Below are positions 8,483 through 15,780 of a stretch of DNA of 64,000 nt, piece after piece. The number at the start of each line of letters is the position of its first letter. Positions within the stretch are counted from its first letter, which is position 1. Source of the stretch: Arthrobacter sp. (GTDB taxonomy: Bacteria > Actinomycetota > Actinomycetes > Actinomycetales > Micrococcaceae); the NCBI GenBank assembly GCA_031277795.1, contig JAITLQ010000002.1:62001-126000 (forward strand). The letters are read 5' to 3'. The notes under the pieces were generated by a model. The model saw only the letters and a list, made by a program, of their open reading frames with translations, did not search any database and was not told the origin of the DNA. Made by a program: the position numbers and the translations under genes.

Positions 8483-10444
8483 GTGCAGGTTCACGCGACG
8501 GTGACGTGCGCGTTCACGCCCGCCGCGCGCGAGGCGACGGTGCGCCTGCTGTGGCGCGCCGAACCGGTTGACTCGATCGACTCCGGGTGGCGCGTCGGCG
8601 TGCCGGGGGAGCAGCTCGCTCCCCAGCCCGCCGGCACCTCGTGGTGTGCGTGGCCCGAGGCGCTCCAACGCGAGCCGGTACTGGCCCTCGTCGGTGGGGC
8701 GGCCGTGGGCGCACGCTTTGCCGTGCACCGCGAGGCCGGTCGCGCCCTGGAGGTCAGGGACGGGCGCAGCGGCGCGCTGGTCCCCTGGCCGGAGCGGGCG
8801 GCGTCCGCCGCCGGGGCACCCCTCGGTATCGGGCCGGGCGAGCTGGAGCACGAGACCCTCGCGGAACGAGTCCTGCCCGCCCTGCTCGCTGCCCAGCGCC
8901 GGCCAGGCGAGGCGGTGCTCGCCGCCCTGTGGGGGTGCAGCCTGTGGGTGCCGACGGTGCGGGCTACTGGCGCGCCCGTGATCAGTGATGGGGTCGCGGT
9001 GGCGTTCGCCAGCACGGGTGCCGCCGATGCGTGGCAAGCGGGGCGCGGGGTGGGTGAACCGGCGGCACCGCTCGACATGCTGCCCTTCGCCCGGCTCGTG
9101 GCCCTGGCCTCCCCTCTGGCCGCGCGGCTCACCGTGGATCCCGGGGCCGCCTCGCAGCTGGGGCTTGATCTCGCGGCGCTCGTGCCGGGTGCCGCGAGCG
9201 TGGACAGCGAGGCCCTCATGGTGCTCCGGGCGAAGGACGCCGATCGCCTCGAACGCATGCTCATCACGCCCGGTCGCGTGTGGATCGGCCTGCGGGACGC
9301 GGCCGACCCCTCGGGCCCGCCGCTGCGCGTGCGCGATCACCGCACCGGCGCCTCGGTGCTCCCGGTGTTCGCCTCGGAGGCCGATGCGCTCTCCTACGAC
9401 GATCTCGCCGAGCCGACCCACTTCCGGCTCGACCGGCTGGCGGCGGCGTGGGAGCCGGAGACCGGGGTCCTGCTTGGCCTGGGGTCGACGGAGGAGCCGG
9501 TGGAGGTCGGATGGGGGCGCCTGCGGGCCGCCGGCTTTGTTGCCGCCCCGGGGGCGCGGGCCTGGGCCGCCCCCGCCCCGACCGCCAGCGAGCCCGTGCC
9601 GGAACCGGCGCGGGTGGGCCCCGTGCCGTGGCCCGGCGTGCCCGACGCCTACTCGGAGGCGTTCGCGCCGGCCGAGCGGGAGATCATCGAGGCCGTGCTC
9701 GAGCTGCCGCGCATCCCCGTGGACGCGGCGTGGGTGTTGGTCTCCCCCCGCGCGGATGGGGTGGTCGTGGCGGTGGCCTACGCCGTGGACGGCGTGGCGC
9801 ATTCGGCGGCGCACGTGGCCGGGGGCGGCACCGGCGGAGCCCGGGTCGCCCTGCTGCGCTGGCGGGTGATGGAGGCGGTGGCCGGCCTGGCGCGCTCCCT
9901 GCGCTCGCAGGGCCGGCCGTTGCCGAGTCAGCTGCGCTTTCAGGCGCTGCCGGGCGGAGCCGGCGGGGCGGTGATGCACGACGACGCAGGGGGGCCCGAG
10001 GGGATCGCCCTCGCGGAGTGGGTCGCCCGGCAGGGGCTCGAACGGGACCGCTGCCTCGACGAGCAGGCGGTGCTCACGGCGGACGCTGGCCACGTGTCCC
10101 TTGAGCGGGCGGTCGAGGCGGGCGACGAGCGCGCGGCGGCGCGCGCCGTGGCCGCAGGGGCGGCGCTGTGGGTGGCCGAGGACCGGGGCGGGTCGCCGCT
10201 GCGGCTCCGCGACGCGCAGGGGCGCGTGGCGCTTGCCGTCTTCACCTCGCAGGAGTCGCTGGCCGTGTTCGCTCCGGCGGCCAGCGTCCGGCGCGCGTGG
10301 ACGGCCGAGCTCGCCTCCGGACTGGGGGAGAGTCGGTGGCTCGTCGTGGACGCGGGAGGGCCGGCCCTGGTGCTGGATCGAGAACTGATCACGTGGCCGG
10401 CGAATGCCCACATGAACGCGCACGTCCACGCGCACGGGGGCTGA
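8483..10444 (+). CDS. Multi-domain SseB-like protein, paralogous to upstream gene
   Basis: A 653-residue cytoplasmic protein with a GTG start 11 bp after the preceding gene; a GAGGGG lies upstream. The N-terminus has an IDSGWRVGVPGE segment reminiscent of the DSGW motif of DUF2185. Two SseB-like stretches follow (about 130-360 and 540-640), each with the alternating 'LWVP ... AVFTSQESLAVF' pattern. Between them, near 385-500, is a different alpha/beta region with W-V-L-V and YAVDGVAHSAAH segments, possibly a YezG/DUF600-like immunity fold, which is uncertain. The protein ends in a short His-rich tail (HMNAHVHAHGG). The pair looks like a duplicated, diverging two-gene unit. I do not recognise a characterised homologue. 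Confidence 0.7.
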   Translation: MQVHATVTCAFTPAAREATVRLLWRAEPVDSIDSGWRVGVPGEQLAPQPAGTSWCAWPEALQREPVLALVGGAAVGARFAVHREAGRALEVRDGRSGALVPWPERAASAAGAPLGIGPGELEHETLAERVLPALLAAQRRPGEAVLAALWGCSLWVPTVRATGAPVISDGVAVAFASTGAADAWQAGRGVGEPAAPLDMLPFARLVALASPLAARLTVDPGAASQLGLDLAALVPGAASVDSEALMVLRAKDADRLERMLITPGRVWIGLRDAADPSGPPLRVRDHRTGASVLPVFASEADALSYDDLAEPTHFRLDRLAAAWEPETGVLLGLGSTEEPVEVGWGRLRAAGFVAAPGARAWAAPAPTASEPVPEPARVGPVPWPGVPDAYSEAFAPAEREIIEAVLELPRIPVDAAWVLVSPRADGVVVAVAYAVDGVAHSAAHVAGGGTGGARVALLRWRVMEAVAGLARSLRSQGRPLPSQLRFQALPGGAGGAVMHDDAGGPEGIALAEWVARQGLERDRCLDEQAVLTADAGHVSLERAVEAGDERAAARAVAAGAALWVAEDRGGSPLRLRDAQGRVALAVFTSQESLAVFAPAASVRRAWTAELASGLGESRWLVVDAGGPALVLDRELITWPANAHMNAHVHAHGG

Positions 10445-10476
10445 GGCCTCGAGCGGTGCGCCCGGGGCGCGGGAGC

Positions 10477-11694
10477 CTAGGCGGTGGCCAGCAATGAACC
10501 GCGCCGGCGCTCCCACCCCAGCGACAGCATGAGCAGGGCGTATCCCACGGCGGCGAGCCCGAGGCCAACCCAGGCCGGCGCGAGGTAACCCAGCCCGGCG
10601 GCGATGACGGCGCCGCCCAGGGCCGCTCCGAGCGAGTTGCCCACGTTGAACGCGGCGTGATTGCTCGCGGCACCCAGGAGCGCCGCGTCGCCCGACGCGG
10701 CGATGAGTCGCGACTGGATGGCGGGGGTGAGGGCCGCCTGCGTCAGGCCGATCAGACCCGCCGCCACGAACACGCCGACGCCGGTCCCCGCCAACAGCGG
10801 GAAGAGGGCGAGCGAGAGCATGTAGACAATAAAGCCGCCGACCATGGCCGGGCGTGGGGCCCGGTCCGAGAGCCGCCCGCCCACCGCGTTGCCGATCGTC
10901 ATGCCGATACCGACCACCGCGAGGAGCCACGGCAACTGGGGCGAGCTGAGCCCGGACACCCGCGTGGCCGTCTCGGCGAGATAGCTGTAGATCGCGAAGA
11001 AGCCGCCGAAGCCGACGCAGGCCACCGCGATCATGAGCCAGAGCTGGCCGCCGCGGAAGGCCCTCAGCTCCTGGGCGGGGTTGCGCGCCGGATCGCCCGG
11101 ATACCGCGGGAGCACCACAAGGCCGGCGAGCAAGGTGACAGCAAAGATCACCGCAACCAGCACGTAGGCGCTTCGCCAGCCCCAGGCCTGCCCCACCATC
11201 GTCACCACGGGCACGCCGATGATGTTGGCGATCGTGAGGCCGGAGAGCGCCAGCGCGATGCCCTGTCCCTGTTTGCCGGGACCCATGATGCGCGCGGCGA
11301 GCAGGGAAGCGACGCCAAAGTAGGCGCCGTGGGGCAGGCCGGCAACAAAGCGGGCGGCGAGGGTGCTCGTGAAGCCAGGCATCAGCGCCGAGGCCAGGTT
11401 GCCGACCACGAAGAACACCAAGAGCCACAGGGCAAGCTTGGTGTGCGAGGCGCGGGCCGTGAGCGTGGCAAGGATGGGCGCGCCGACCACAACACCGAGC
11501 GCGTACGCGGAGATCAGCTGGCCTGCGCGGGCGATGGACACCTCGGGATGGGTGTCAAAGCCGGGCACGAGGTCCTGGGCGATGTTTGGCAACAGGCCCA
11601 TCGACGCGAACTCGGTGCAGCCGATGCCGAAGCCGCCGAGGGCCAGGACGAAGAGGGCGATCAACGCGCGGCGGCGCGAGAGGGGAACGGGCAC
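10477..11694 (-). CDS. MFS transporter, DHA1 (AraJ/YdhP-like) family
   Basis: A 405-residue integral membrane protein with twelve predicted hydrophobic segments. The N-terminal helix has the AraJ/YdhP-type sequence GGFGIGCTEFASMGLLPNIA. The motif A-like loop is at residues about 80-90. A conserved FVAGLPHGAYFGVASLLAARIM stretch follows in shorter recognisable pieces, and the second half carries GGRLSDRAPRPAM. Such proteins are proton-driven exporters of sugars, purine analogues or drugs; the substrate cannot be read from sequence. The start is GTG 11694. It converges with the SseB-like gene, 32 bp apart, and is divergent from garA, with 253 bp between the two starts. No dedicated regulator is adjacent. 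Confidence 0.9.
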   Translation of the reverse strand: MPVPLSRRRALIALFVLALGGFGIGCTEFASMGLLPNIAQDLVPGFDTHPEVSIARAGQLISAYALGVVVGAPILATLTARASHTKLALWLLVFFVVGNLASALMPGFTSTLAARFVAGLPHGAYFGVASLLAARIMGPGKQGQGIALALSGLTIANIIGVPVVTMVGQAWGWRSAYVLVAVIFAVTLLAGLVVLPRYPGDPARNPAQELRAFRGGQLWLMIAVACVGFGGFFAIYSYLAETATRVSGLSSPQLPWLLAVVGIGMTIGNAVGGRLSDRAPRPAMVGGFIVYMLSLALFPLLAGTGVGVFVAAGLIGLTQAALTPAIQSRLIAASGDAALLGAASNHAAFNVGNSLGAALGGAVIAAGLGYLAPAWVGLGLAAVGYALLMLSLGWERRRGSLLATA

Positions 11695-11862
11695 GGCTTC
11701 CTTGGGAACGAGGGGGCGGAGGGCAAGGGTTCATGTTAGTCCCGCGGCCGTGGTGAAGACGGGAAGCGTGGCGGATCTCGCACCGCCGGGTCAGCGTCCC
11801 ATGCGTCACACTGGCCACATCCGACACGAAAGATCAAAGGTGTTGCGGCCCGTCACATGGGA

Positions 11863-11868
11863 TAGGGT
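11863..11868 (+). promoter_or_regulatory. Candidate -10 box for garA operon
   Basis: TAGGGT fits the actinobacterial TANNNT -10 pattern. The best-spaced -35 region (GTGTTG, 17 bp upstream) is weak. A start near 11875 would leave a leader of about 70 nt with an AGGAGGAG Shine-Dalgarno before the garA ATG. Confidence 0.4.
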
Positions 11869-11947
11869 GAAGGACGCCGATGCGTCCAGGTGACGCCGGA
11901 GAGTTGGCCGCCGTGACGGTGGCACGAGGAGCCAGGAGGAGCCCGCC

Positions 11948-12409
11948 ATGAGCGAGGGACAGAACGCACACGGAAGGCACGCGGGGGAGAGCCCGGCGGA
12001 GGCCACCAGCGTGTCGCTTCCCCCGATCACTGACGAGATCATCGCGGAGTACCAGCTCACCCCCGAGGAGCGCGCGGCGGTGGCGGCGCTCCCCGTCGGC
12101 TCGGCCCTGCTCATCTCGCGGGACGGTGCAGACAAGGGTGCACGCTTCCTCCTGGACGCCGAGGTCACCACCGTGGGGCGCCACCCCGAGGCGGACATCT
12201 TCCTCGACGACGTGACGGTCTCTCGCCGCCACGCCGAGTTCCGCCGCGGCCCCGAGGGCATCCGCCTCGTTGACCGCGGAAGCCTCAACGGCACCTACGT
12301 GAACAACGACCGCGTTGACGAGGTGCTCCTGCGTCCCGGATTCCAGGTGCGCTTTGGCAAGTTCGTCCTCACCTTCTACGCGCGCCAGGCCGCGCCGGCC
12401 CAGGGCTGA
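11948..12409 (+). CDS. garA: GarA/OdhI-type FHA regulator
   Basis: A 153-residue protein. The C-terminal FHA domain (about 60-145) carries the full signature: GRHPEADIFLDDVTVSRRHA followed by GSLNGTYVN. The N-terminal tail holds EATSV with Thr20, matching the ETTSV phosphorylation motif of mycobacterial GarA and corynebacterial OdhI. In those organisms the unphosphorylated protein inhibits 2-oxoglutarate dehydrogenase and shifts glutamate metabolism; phosphorylation makes the FHA domain bind its own tail and switches it off. Only one Thr is present where GarA has two. The start is supported by an AGGAGGAG Shine-Dalgarno. ftsR begins 8 bp downstream. A PASTA Ser/Thr kinase at 27.5-30.1 kb is one candidate modifying enzyme. 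Confidence 0.93.
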   Translation: MSEGQNAHGRHAGESPAEATSVSLPPITDEIIAEYQLTPEERAAVAALPVGSALLISRDGADKGARFLLDAEVTTVGRHPEADIFLDDVTVSRRHAEFRRGPEGIRLVDRGSLNGTYVNNDRVDEVLLRPGFQVRFGKFVLTFYARQAAPAQG

Positions 12410-12416
12410 ACCTCCC

Positions 12417-13163
12417 GTGATCTCTCACGCCACACAGGCTCCGTCGCAGGCGGCCCTGGCGCCGCGGCGCGGGGTCATGAACATCGGCCAGGTGCTCTCG
12501 CGCATCGATGCCGACTTCACCGGTATCACGGCCTCCAAGATCCGCTTCCTAGAGGAGAAGGGCCTCATCGTGCCCGCGCGCACGGCGGCCGGCTATCGCA
12601 AGTACACCGAGGCCGACGTGGAGCGCCTGCGCTTCATCCTTGCCCTGCAGCGGGATCAGTACCTGCCGCTGAAGGTCATCAAGGACTATCTCGACGCCGT
12701 CGACCGCGGCGAGGAGCCCCCGCAGCTGCCCGGCGGGGCCTCGCTGGCGCCTCGCAGCGTCGATGCCGAGCAGGCCAGCGAGCTGGCCGGGCACCTGCGC
12801 CCCGTGACGCGCGCCGAGCTCGAGGGTGTCACCGGCGCCAGCGCGGCCTTCATCGACCGGCTCATCGAGTACGGCCTCGCCGTTCCAGACGAGGAAGGTC
12901 ACTTCGACGAGCACGCGACCCAGGCCGTCAAGGCCTCGCTCGTGTTGGCCGAGTCCGGCATCGAGCCGCGGCACCTGCGCCCCTTCCGCACGGCGGCGGA
13001 CCGCGAGCTCGGCATCATCGAGTCCTCGATCTCCCCGTTGCGGGGCCGCAAGGACGCCTCGGCCGCCGCCCGCGCGGCCGACGCCGCGTCAGGCATCGCC
13101 GATGCCGTCCTGGCGCTGCACGGCGCCCTGGTGCGCGGCGGTCTGGCCCACCTGGACCGATGA
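12417..13163 (+). CDS. ftsR: MerR-family cell-division regulator FtsR
   Basis: A 248-residue protein with an N-terminal MerR winged helix. The core begins MNIGQVLSRIDADFTGITAS and continues KIRFLEEKGL and GYRKYTEADVERLRFIL, then the conserved QRDQYLPLKVIKDYLDA. Position directly after garA matches Corynebacterium (odhI-ftsR) and mycobacteria (Rv1827-Rv1828). In C. glutamicum FtsR activates ftsZ. GTG 12417 is chosen because homologues carry roughly 10-20 residues before the MxIGxVL core and it lies 8 bp after the garA stop; ATG 12477 at the core itself is the alternative. The C-terminal half has a second helical region. The stop overlaps the DUF151 start (ATGA). Confidence 0.87.
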   Translation: MISHATQAPSQAALAPRRGVMNIGQVLSRIDADFTGITASKIRFLEEKGLIVPARTAAGYRKYTEADVERLRFILALQRDQYLPLKVIKDYLDAVDRGEEPPQLPGGASLAPRSVDAEQASELAGHLRPVTRAELEGVTGASAAFIDRLIEYGLAVPDEEGHFDEHATQAVKASLVLAESGIEPRHLRPFRTAADRELGIIESSISPLRGRKDASAAARAADAASGIADAVLALHGALVRGGLAHLDR

Positions 13164-13660
13164 ACGGGCTGTTCCCCGACGGGTATCGCGAGGTTGCCGT
13201 GCTCGGCGTGCGCGTCGAGCTGCCGTCCAACCAGCCGCTCGTGCTGCTGGAGGAGATCGACTCGAACCGCCGCCTGCCGGTGTGGATCGGTGCCCCGGAG
13301 GCCTCCGTGATCGCGGGCTATCTCGAGGGTCTGCAGACGCCCCGGCCGCTGACCCACGACCTCCTGCTGGCCACGATCGCCGCCCTCGGCTCGCGCGTCG
13401 AACGCGTGCGCATCGTCTCCGTCAAGGACACCGTCTTCCACGCGCGGCTCGACCTCGCCGGCGGTCAGGCGATCGATGCGAGGGCCTCGGACGCCATCGC
13501 CATGGCGTTGGCCTCCGACGCCCCGGTGTTTGTTGCGGCGCAGGTCCTGGAGGAGGCGGGCTTCCTCCCCGCCCCGGAGGAGGCCCCGGAGGGCGCGGAG
13601 GAGCAGGTGGAGGAATTCCGCCAATTCCTTGACGATATTGACCCCTCCGACTTCGGGTGA
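13160..13660 (+). CDS. DUF151 (bifunctional nuclease) family protein
   Basis: A 166-residue protein. The DUF151/BFN domain covers residues about 8-135, with the family features LPVWIGAPEASVIAGYLEG, RPLTHDLL, the VSVKDTVFHARLDL strand pair and DARASDAIAMALASDAPVF. An acidic tail follows. The family is named for a plant protein with reported DNase and RNase activity; the bacterial role is not established. It starts inside the ftsR stop codon, so it is co-translated with garA-ftsR. The same order is conserved in corynebacteria and mycobacteria, which argues for a core function. No catalytic residues can be assigned with confidence. Confidence 0.9.
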   Translation: MNGLFPDGYREVAVLGVRVELPSNQPLVLLEEIDSNRRLPVWIGAPEASVIAGYLEGLQTPRPLTHDLLLATIAALGSRVERVRIVSVKDTVFHARLDLAGGQAIDARASDAIAMALASDAPVFVAAQVLEEAGFLPAPEEAPEGAEEQVEEFRQFLDDIDPSDFG

Positions 13661-13713
13661 CACAGTGTCGATGCGTGGTCCAATCACGATTTGATCACGA
13701 CGTCGAGACACGC

Positions 13714-13733
13714 CCTCAACCAAAGGTTGAAGG
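13714..13733 (+). promoter_or_regulatory. Candidate MerR-type operator (dyad TCAACC-AAA-GGTTGA)
   Basis: TCAACC (13716-13721) and GGTTGA (13725-13730) form a perfect dyad around AAA. CCT on the left and AGG on the right extend it imperfectly. It lies directly upstream of a good -35 box for the merR gene at 13884, so autoregulation or control by the neighbouring FtsR is plausible. Confidence 0.45.
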
Positions 13734-13736
13734 TCT

Positions 13737-13765
13737 TTGACCCGCCGCCCTCGCGGGCTTACCGT
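13737..13765 (+). promoter_or_regulatory. Promoter of second merR gene
   Basis: TTGACC (13737-13742) and TACCGT (13760-13765) are separated by 17 bp, a good match to actinobacterial housekeeping promoters. It would give a leader of about 110 nt before the GTG at 13884. Confidence 0.55.
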
Positions 13766-13883
13766 CGTATCAGATGGTTTCCCTAGGGCATCGACTCACG
13801 GACCCCGCACTCGCACCCGCGGACCGGAGGCTTGCGCCCCTCATTCCCCCAGCCGAGGGAAACCCTGAAGCAAGGAGTTGCGA

Positions 13884-14468
13884 GTGAGCAGCGAGATCGA
13901 CGCCGAGGGCCAGGGTCCCGTGTCAGCGACCCGCCAGGGCATGCTGTTCGATGAGGACCTTCCCTATCTCGACGAGAACGTCGGCTACCGCGGTCCCACC
14001 GCCTGCAAGGCCGCCGGCATCACCTATCGTCAGCTCGACTACTGGGCCCGCACGGGCCTCGTGCAGCCCACCGTCCGCGGCGCGCAGGGTTCCGGGTCGC
14101 AGCGCCTGTACAGCTTCCGCGACATTTTGGTCCTCAAGGTCGTGAAGCGCCTGCTCGATACCGGCGTCTCGCTGCAGCAGATTCGTACCGCCGTGGGCAC
14201 CCTCCGCGAGCGCGGCGTCGAGGACCTGGCGCAGATCACCCTCATGAGCGACGGTGCCTCGGTGTACGAGTGCACATCGGCCGACGAGGTCATCGACCTC
14301 GTGCAAGGCGGCCAGGGCGTGTTTGGCATCGCCGTGGGGCGCGTCTGGCGCGAGGTGGAGGCCTCGATCTCCGAGCTTCCCGTGGAGCGTGCCCGCGACG
14401 AAGACGAGCCGGCCAGCTTCCCCGACGACGAGCTGGCCAAGCGGCGGGCCGCGCGCTCGGCCAGCTAG
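13884..14468 (+). CDS. MerR-family regulator (second MerR of the garA block)
   Basis: A 194-residue MerR regulator. The DNA-binding domain (about 35-105) reads YRGPTACKAAGITYRQLDYW, then ARTGLVQP and GSGSQRLYSFRDILVLKVVK. The C-terminal half holds QITLMSDGASVYECTSADEV and QGGQGVFGIAVGRV, shared with the protein found after DUF151 in corynebacteria and mycobacteria. GTG 13884 is chosen over TTG 13878 because the AAGGAG at 13872-13877 is then 6 nt away. No effector-binding Cys cluster is visible. It has its own promoter region of 223 bp and ends at a strong bidirectional terminator. The regulon is unknown. Confidence 0.9.
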   Translation: MSSEIDAEGQGPVSATRQGMLFDEDLPYLDENVGYRGPTACKAAGITYRQLDYWARTGLVQPTVRGAQGSGSQRLYSFRDILVLKVVKRLLDTGVSLQQIRTAVGTLRERGVEDLAQITLMSDGASVYECTSADEVIDLVQGGQGVFGIAVGRVWREVEASISELPVERARDEDEPASFPDDELAKRRAARSAS

Positions 14469-14478
14469 TCGCGAGCCC

Positions 14479-14526
14479 AACGACGGCGGTCGCCCTCCCT
14501 TCGCAGGGAGGGCGACCGCCGTCGTT
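14479..14526. terminator. Bidirectional terminator between merR and parA
   Basis: Perfect 22-bp inverted repeat (14479-14500 and 14505-14526) with a TCGC loop, AAC at one end and GTT at the other. It lies between two convergent genes, so it can end both transcripts. Confidence 0.85.
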
Positions 14527-14581
14527 GTGGTGAAGTCGTGGCCGCACGCCCGACGGCGCCGCGGGGGCCGCGGGGGCGGGG

Positions 14582-15388
14582 CTAGTTGGTCTCGAGGGAG
14601 GAACGCACGCTGCCGAGCAATTCATCGAACAGCGTGGCGGTGCTCTGGATGCCCTCGCCGGGCCAGTGGTGCACGGCGTGGGCGGCGCCCTGGATCTGCT
14701 GCCAGGCTTGCACCTCGGGCACCACGGGACTCAGCAGCCGCTCGCCGAACATGCCGCGCAGCTCGCTGAGGCGGAAGGCGTGCTCGGGGGAGGCCTCGCG
14801 GTAGCGATTCGCCACGACGCCCACCGTGCGCAGGTGGGTGGAGAACTCCTTGCGGAAGAGCTCGAGGGCCCGCAGGGAGCGTTCGGTTCCCGCCACCGAG
14901 AAGAGGCTCGGCTCGGCGACGAGGACCACGCCGTCGGAGGCGAACCACGCCATGCGGGTGAGGCCGGAGAGCGACGGCGGGCAATCGATCAAGACCAGGT
15001 CGTAGGCGGAGCTTGACTCGAGGACCTTGGCCAAGCGGCGCAGATCGCGCGGGCGCAGATCGGGCCGATCGTAGAAGCCGGTGAGGGCGGAACCCTGGGC
15101 CACGTCGAGGCGCGCCTGTCGCTGCGGGTGGCGGCGATGCTGGCGCAGGGTCCACGCCGAGCGCGACACGATCTCGTCCAGGCCGCCCTTGCGGGGGCGG
15201 CGCAGCAGCTCGCCGATCGGCACCGTGGCTCCCGGCTCCACGCCGAGGCCGGTCGTGGCGTCGGCGTGGGGATCGAGATCGATGACCAGGGTGGAAATGC
15301 CTTGGTTCAGAGCGGCCGATGCCAACCCGAGAGTCACGGACGTCTTGCCGACGCCGCCCTTGAGGGAGGAGATGCTCACGACCTGCAC
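14582..15388 (-). CDS. Orphan ParA-family ATPase
   Basis: A 268-residue ParA/MinD-type ATPase. The deviant Walker A motif KGGVGKTS is at residues about 10-17. A VIDLDPHADAT segment (Walker A') and an LVLIDCPPSLS Walker B-like segment follow. These proteins form ATP dimers that position DNA or protein complexes. No parB or parS-like partner is adjacent and the gene is chromosomal, so plasmid partition is unlikely. The start is GTG 15388. It is convergent with merR and divergent from pyc across 392 bp. Cell-pole or cargo positioning is possible but not supported by anything beyond the family. Confidence 0.88.
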   Translation of the reverse strand: MQVVSISSLKGGVGKTSVTLGLASAALNQGISTLVIDLDPHADATTGLGVEPGATVPIGELLRRPRKGGLDEIVSRSAWTLRQHRRHPQRQARLDVAQGSALTGFYDRPDLRPRDLRRLAKVLESSSAYDLVLIDCPPSLSGLTRMAWFASDGVVLVAEPSLFSVAGTERSLRALELFRKEFSTHLRTVGVVANRYREASPEHAFRLSELRGMFGERLLSPVVPEVQAWQQIQGAAHAVHHWPGEGIQSTATLFDELLGSVRSSLETN

Positions 15389-15583
15389 GGGCTTCGCTCA
15401 CGTCCTTGGTGGGTCTCGATCGGGGGCGCCGGGTGCCGGCGCCGCATTCATCATAACCAAGCGGCGTCACGGTTCCCCGCAGGCGCGCGCGGGGCGGGTG
15501 ACGCCGTGCGCGAGCCAGGCGGTGGGAGCGGCGGCCCTGACGCGCCACCAAGGGGCTCAAGGTCCGACCACACCGTCACGATG

Positions 15584-15613
15584 TTCTTGCTCGCCCGTGA
15601 AGCGCGCTAGCGT
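15584..15613 (+). promoter_or_regulatory. Candidate pyc promoter
   Basis: TTCTTG and TAGCGT (15608-15613) with an 18-bp spacer. The -10 is typical for actinobacteria, the -35 is moderate. The predicted start lies right at the following dyad. Confidence 0.35.
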
Positions 15614-15621
15614 GGGCCGGG

Positions 15622-15635
15622 TCACACGAGTGTGA
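15622..15635. promoter_or_regulatory. Dyad TCACAC-GA-GTGTGA at predicted pyc transcription start
   Basis: Perfect 6-bp half-sites with a 2-bp spacer. Half-sites point the opposite way to a CRP/GlxR site (TGTGA-N6-TCACA), so it is not a simple CRP site. Position suggests a repressor operator. Confidence 0.35.
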
Positions 15636-15780
15636 GTCATGTGCCGGAGCAGTGCTCCCGGCGCACGGCCACCGTCGGGGGCGGGTCACCGCCTGTGCTC
15701 CACCGGCGACACCCGTATCGGCCGGACGCCCCGACGACGTAAGCGCCCAGCCGCCCATGAAACCAGAAGGGACGACACGA

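Larger units (their letters stand above)
15389..15780. other. Intergenic region between parA and pyc
   Basis: 392 bp without a credible gene. The first 190 bp next to parA are GC-rich with no clear motif. The pyc-proximal half contains a candidate promoter, a perfect 14-bp dyad at 15622-15635 and a bulged hairpin at about 15641-15666. The pyc leader would be about 160 nt. I see no recognisable riboswitch. Confidence 0.6.

Noticed and set aside
8318-11428. Long minus-strand frame across the SseB-like genes and the MFS gene
   Set aside because: Antisense shadow of the real genes; the plus-strand proteins have recognisable folds and a sensible operon layout.
14582-15388. ParA as evidence for an integrated plasmid or partition locus
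   Set aside because: No ParB gene, no parS-like repeats and no mobile genes nearby; neighbours are core chromosomal genes.
15641-15666. Bulged hairpin in the pyc leader as a riboswitch
   Set aside because: Single imperfect stem without any recognised aptamer consensus or terminator partner.
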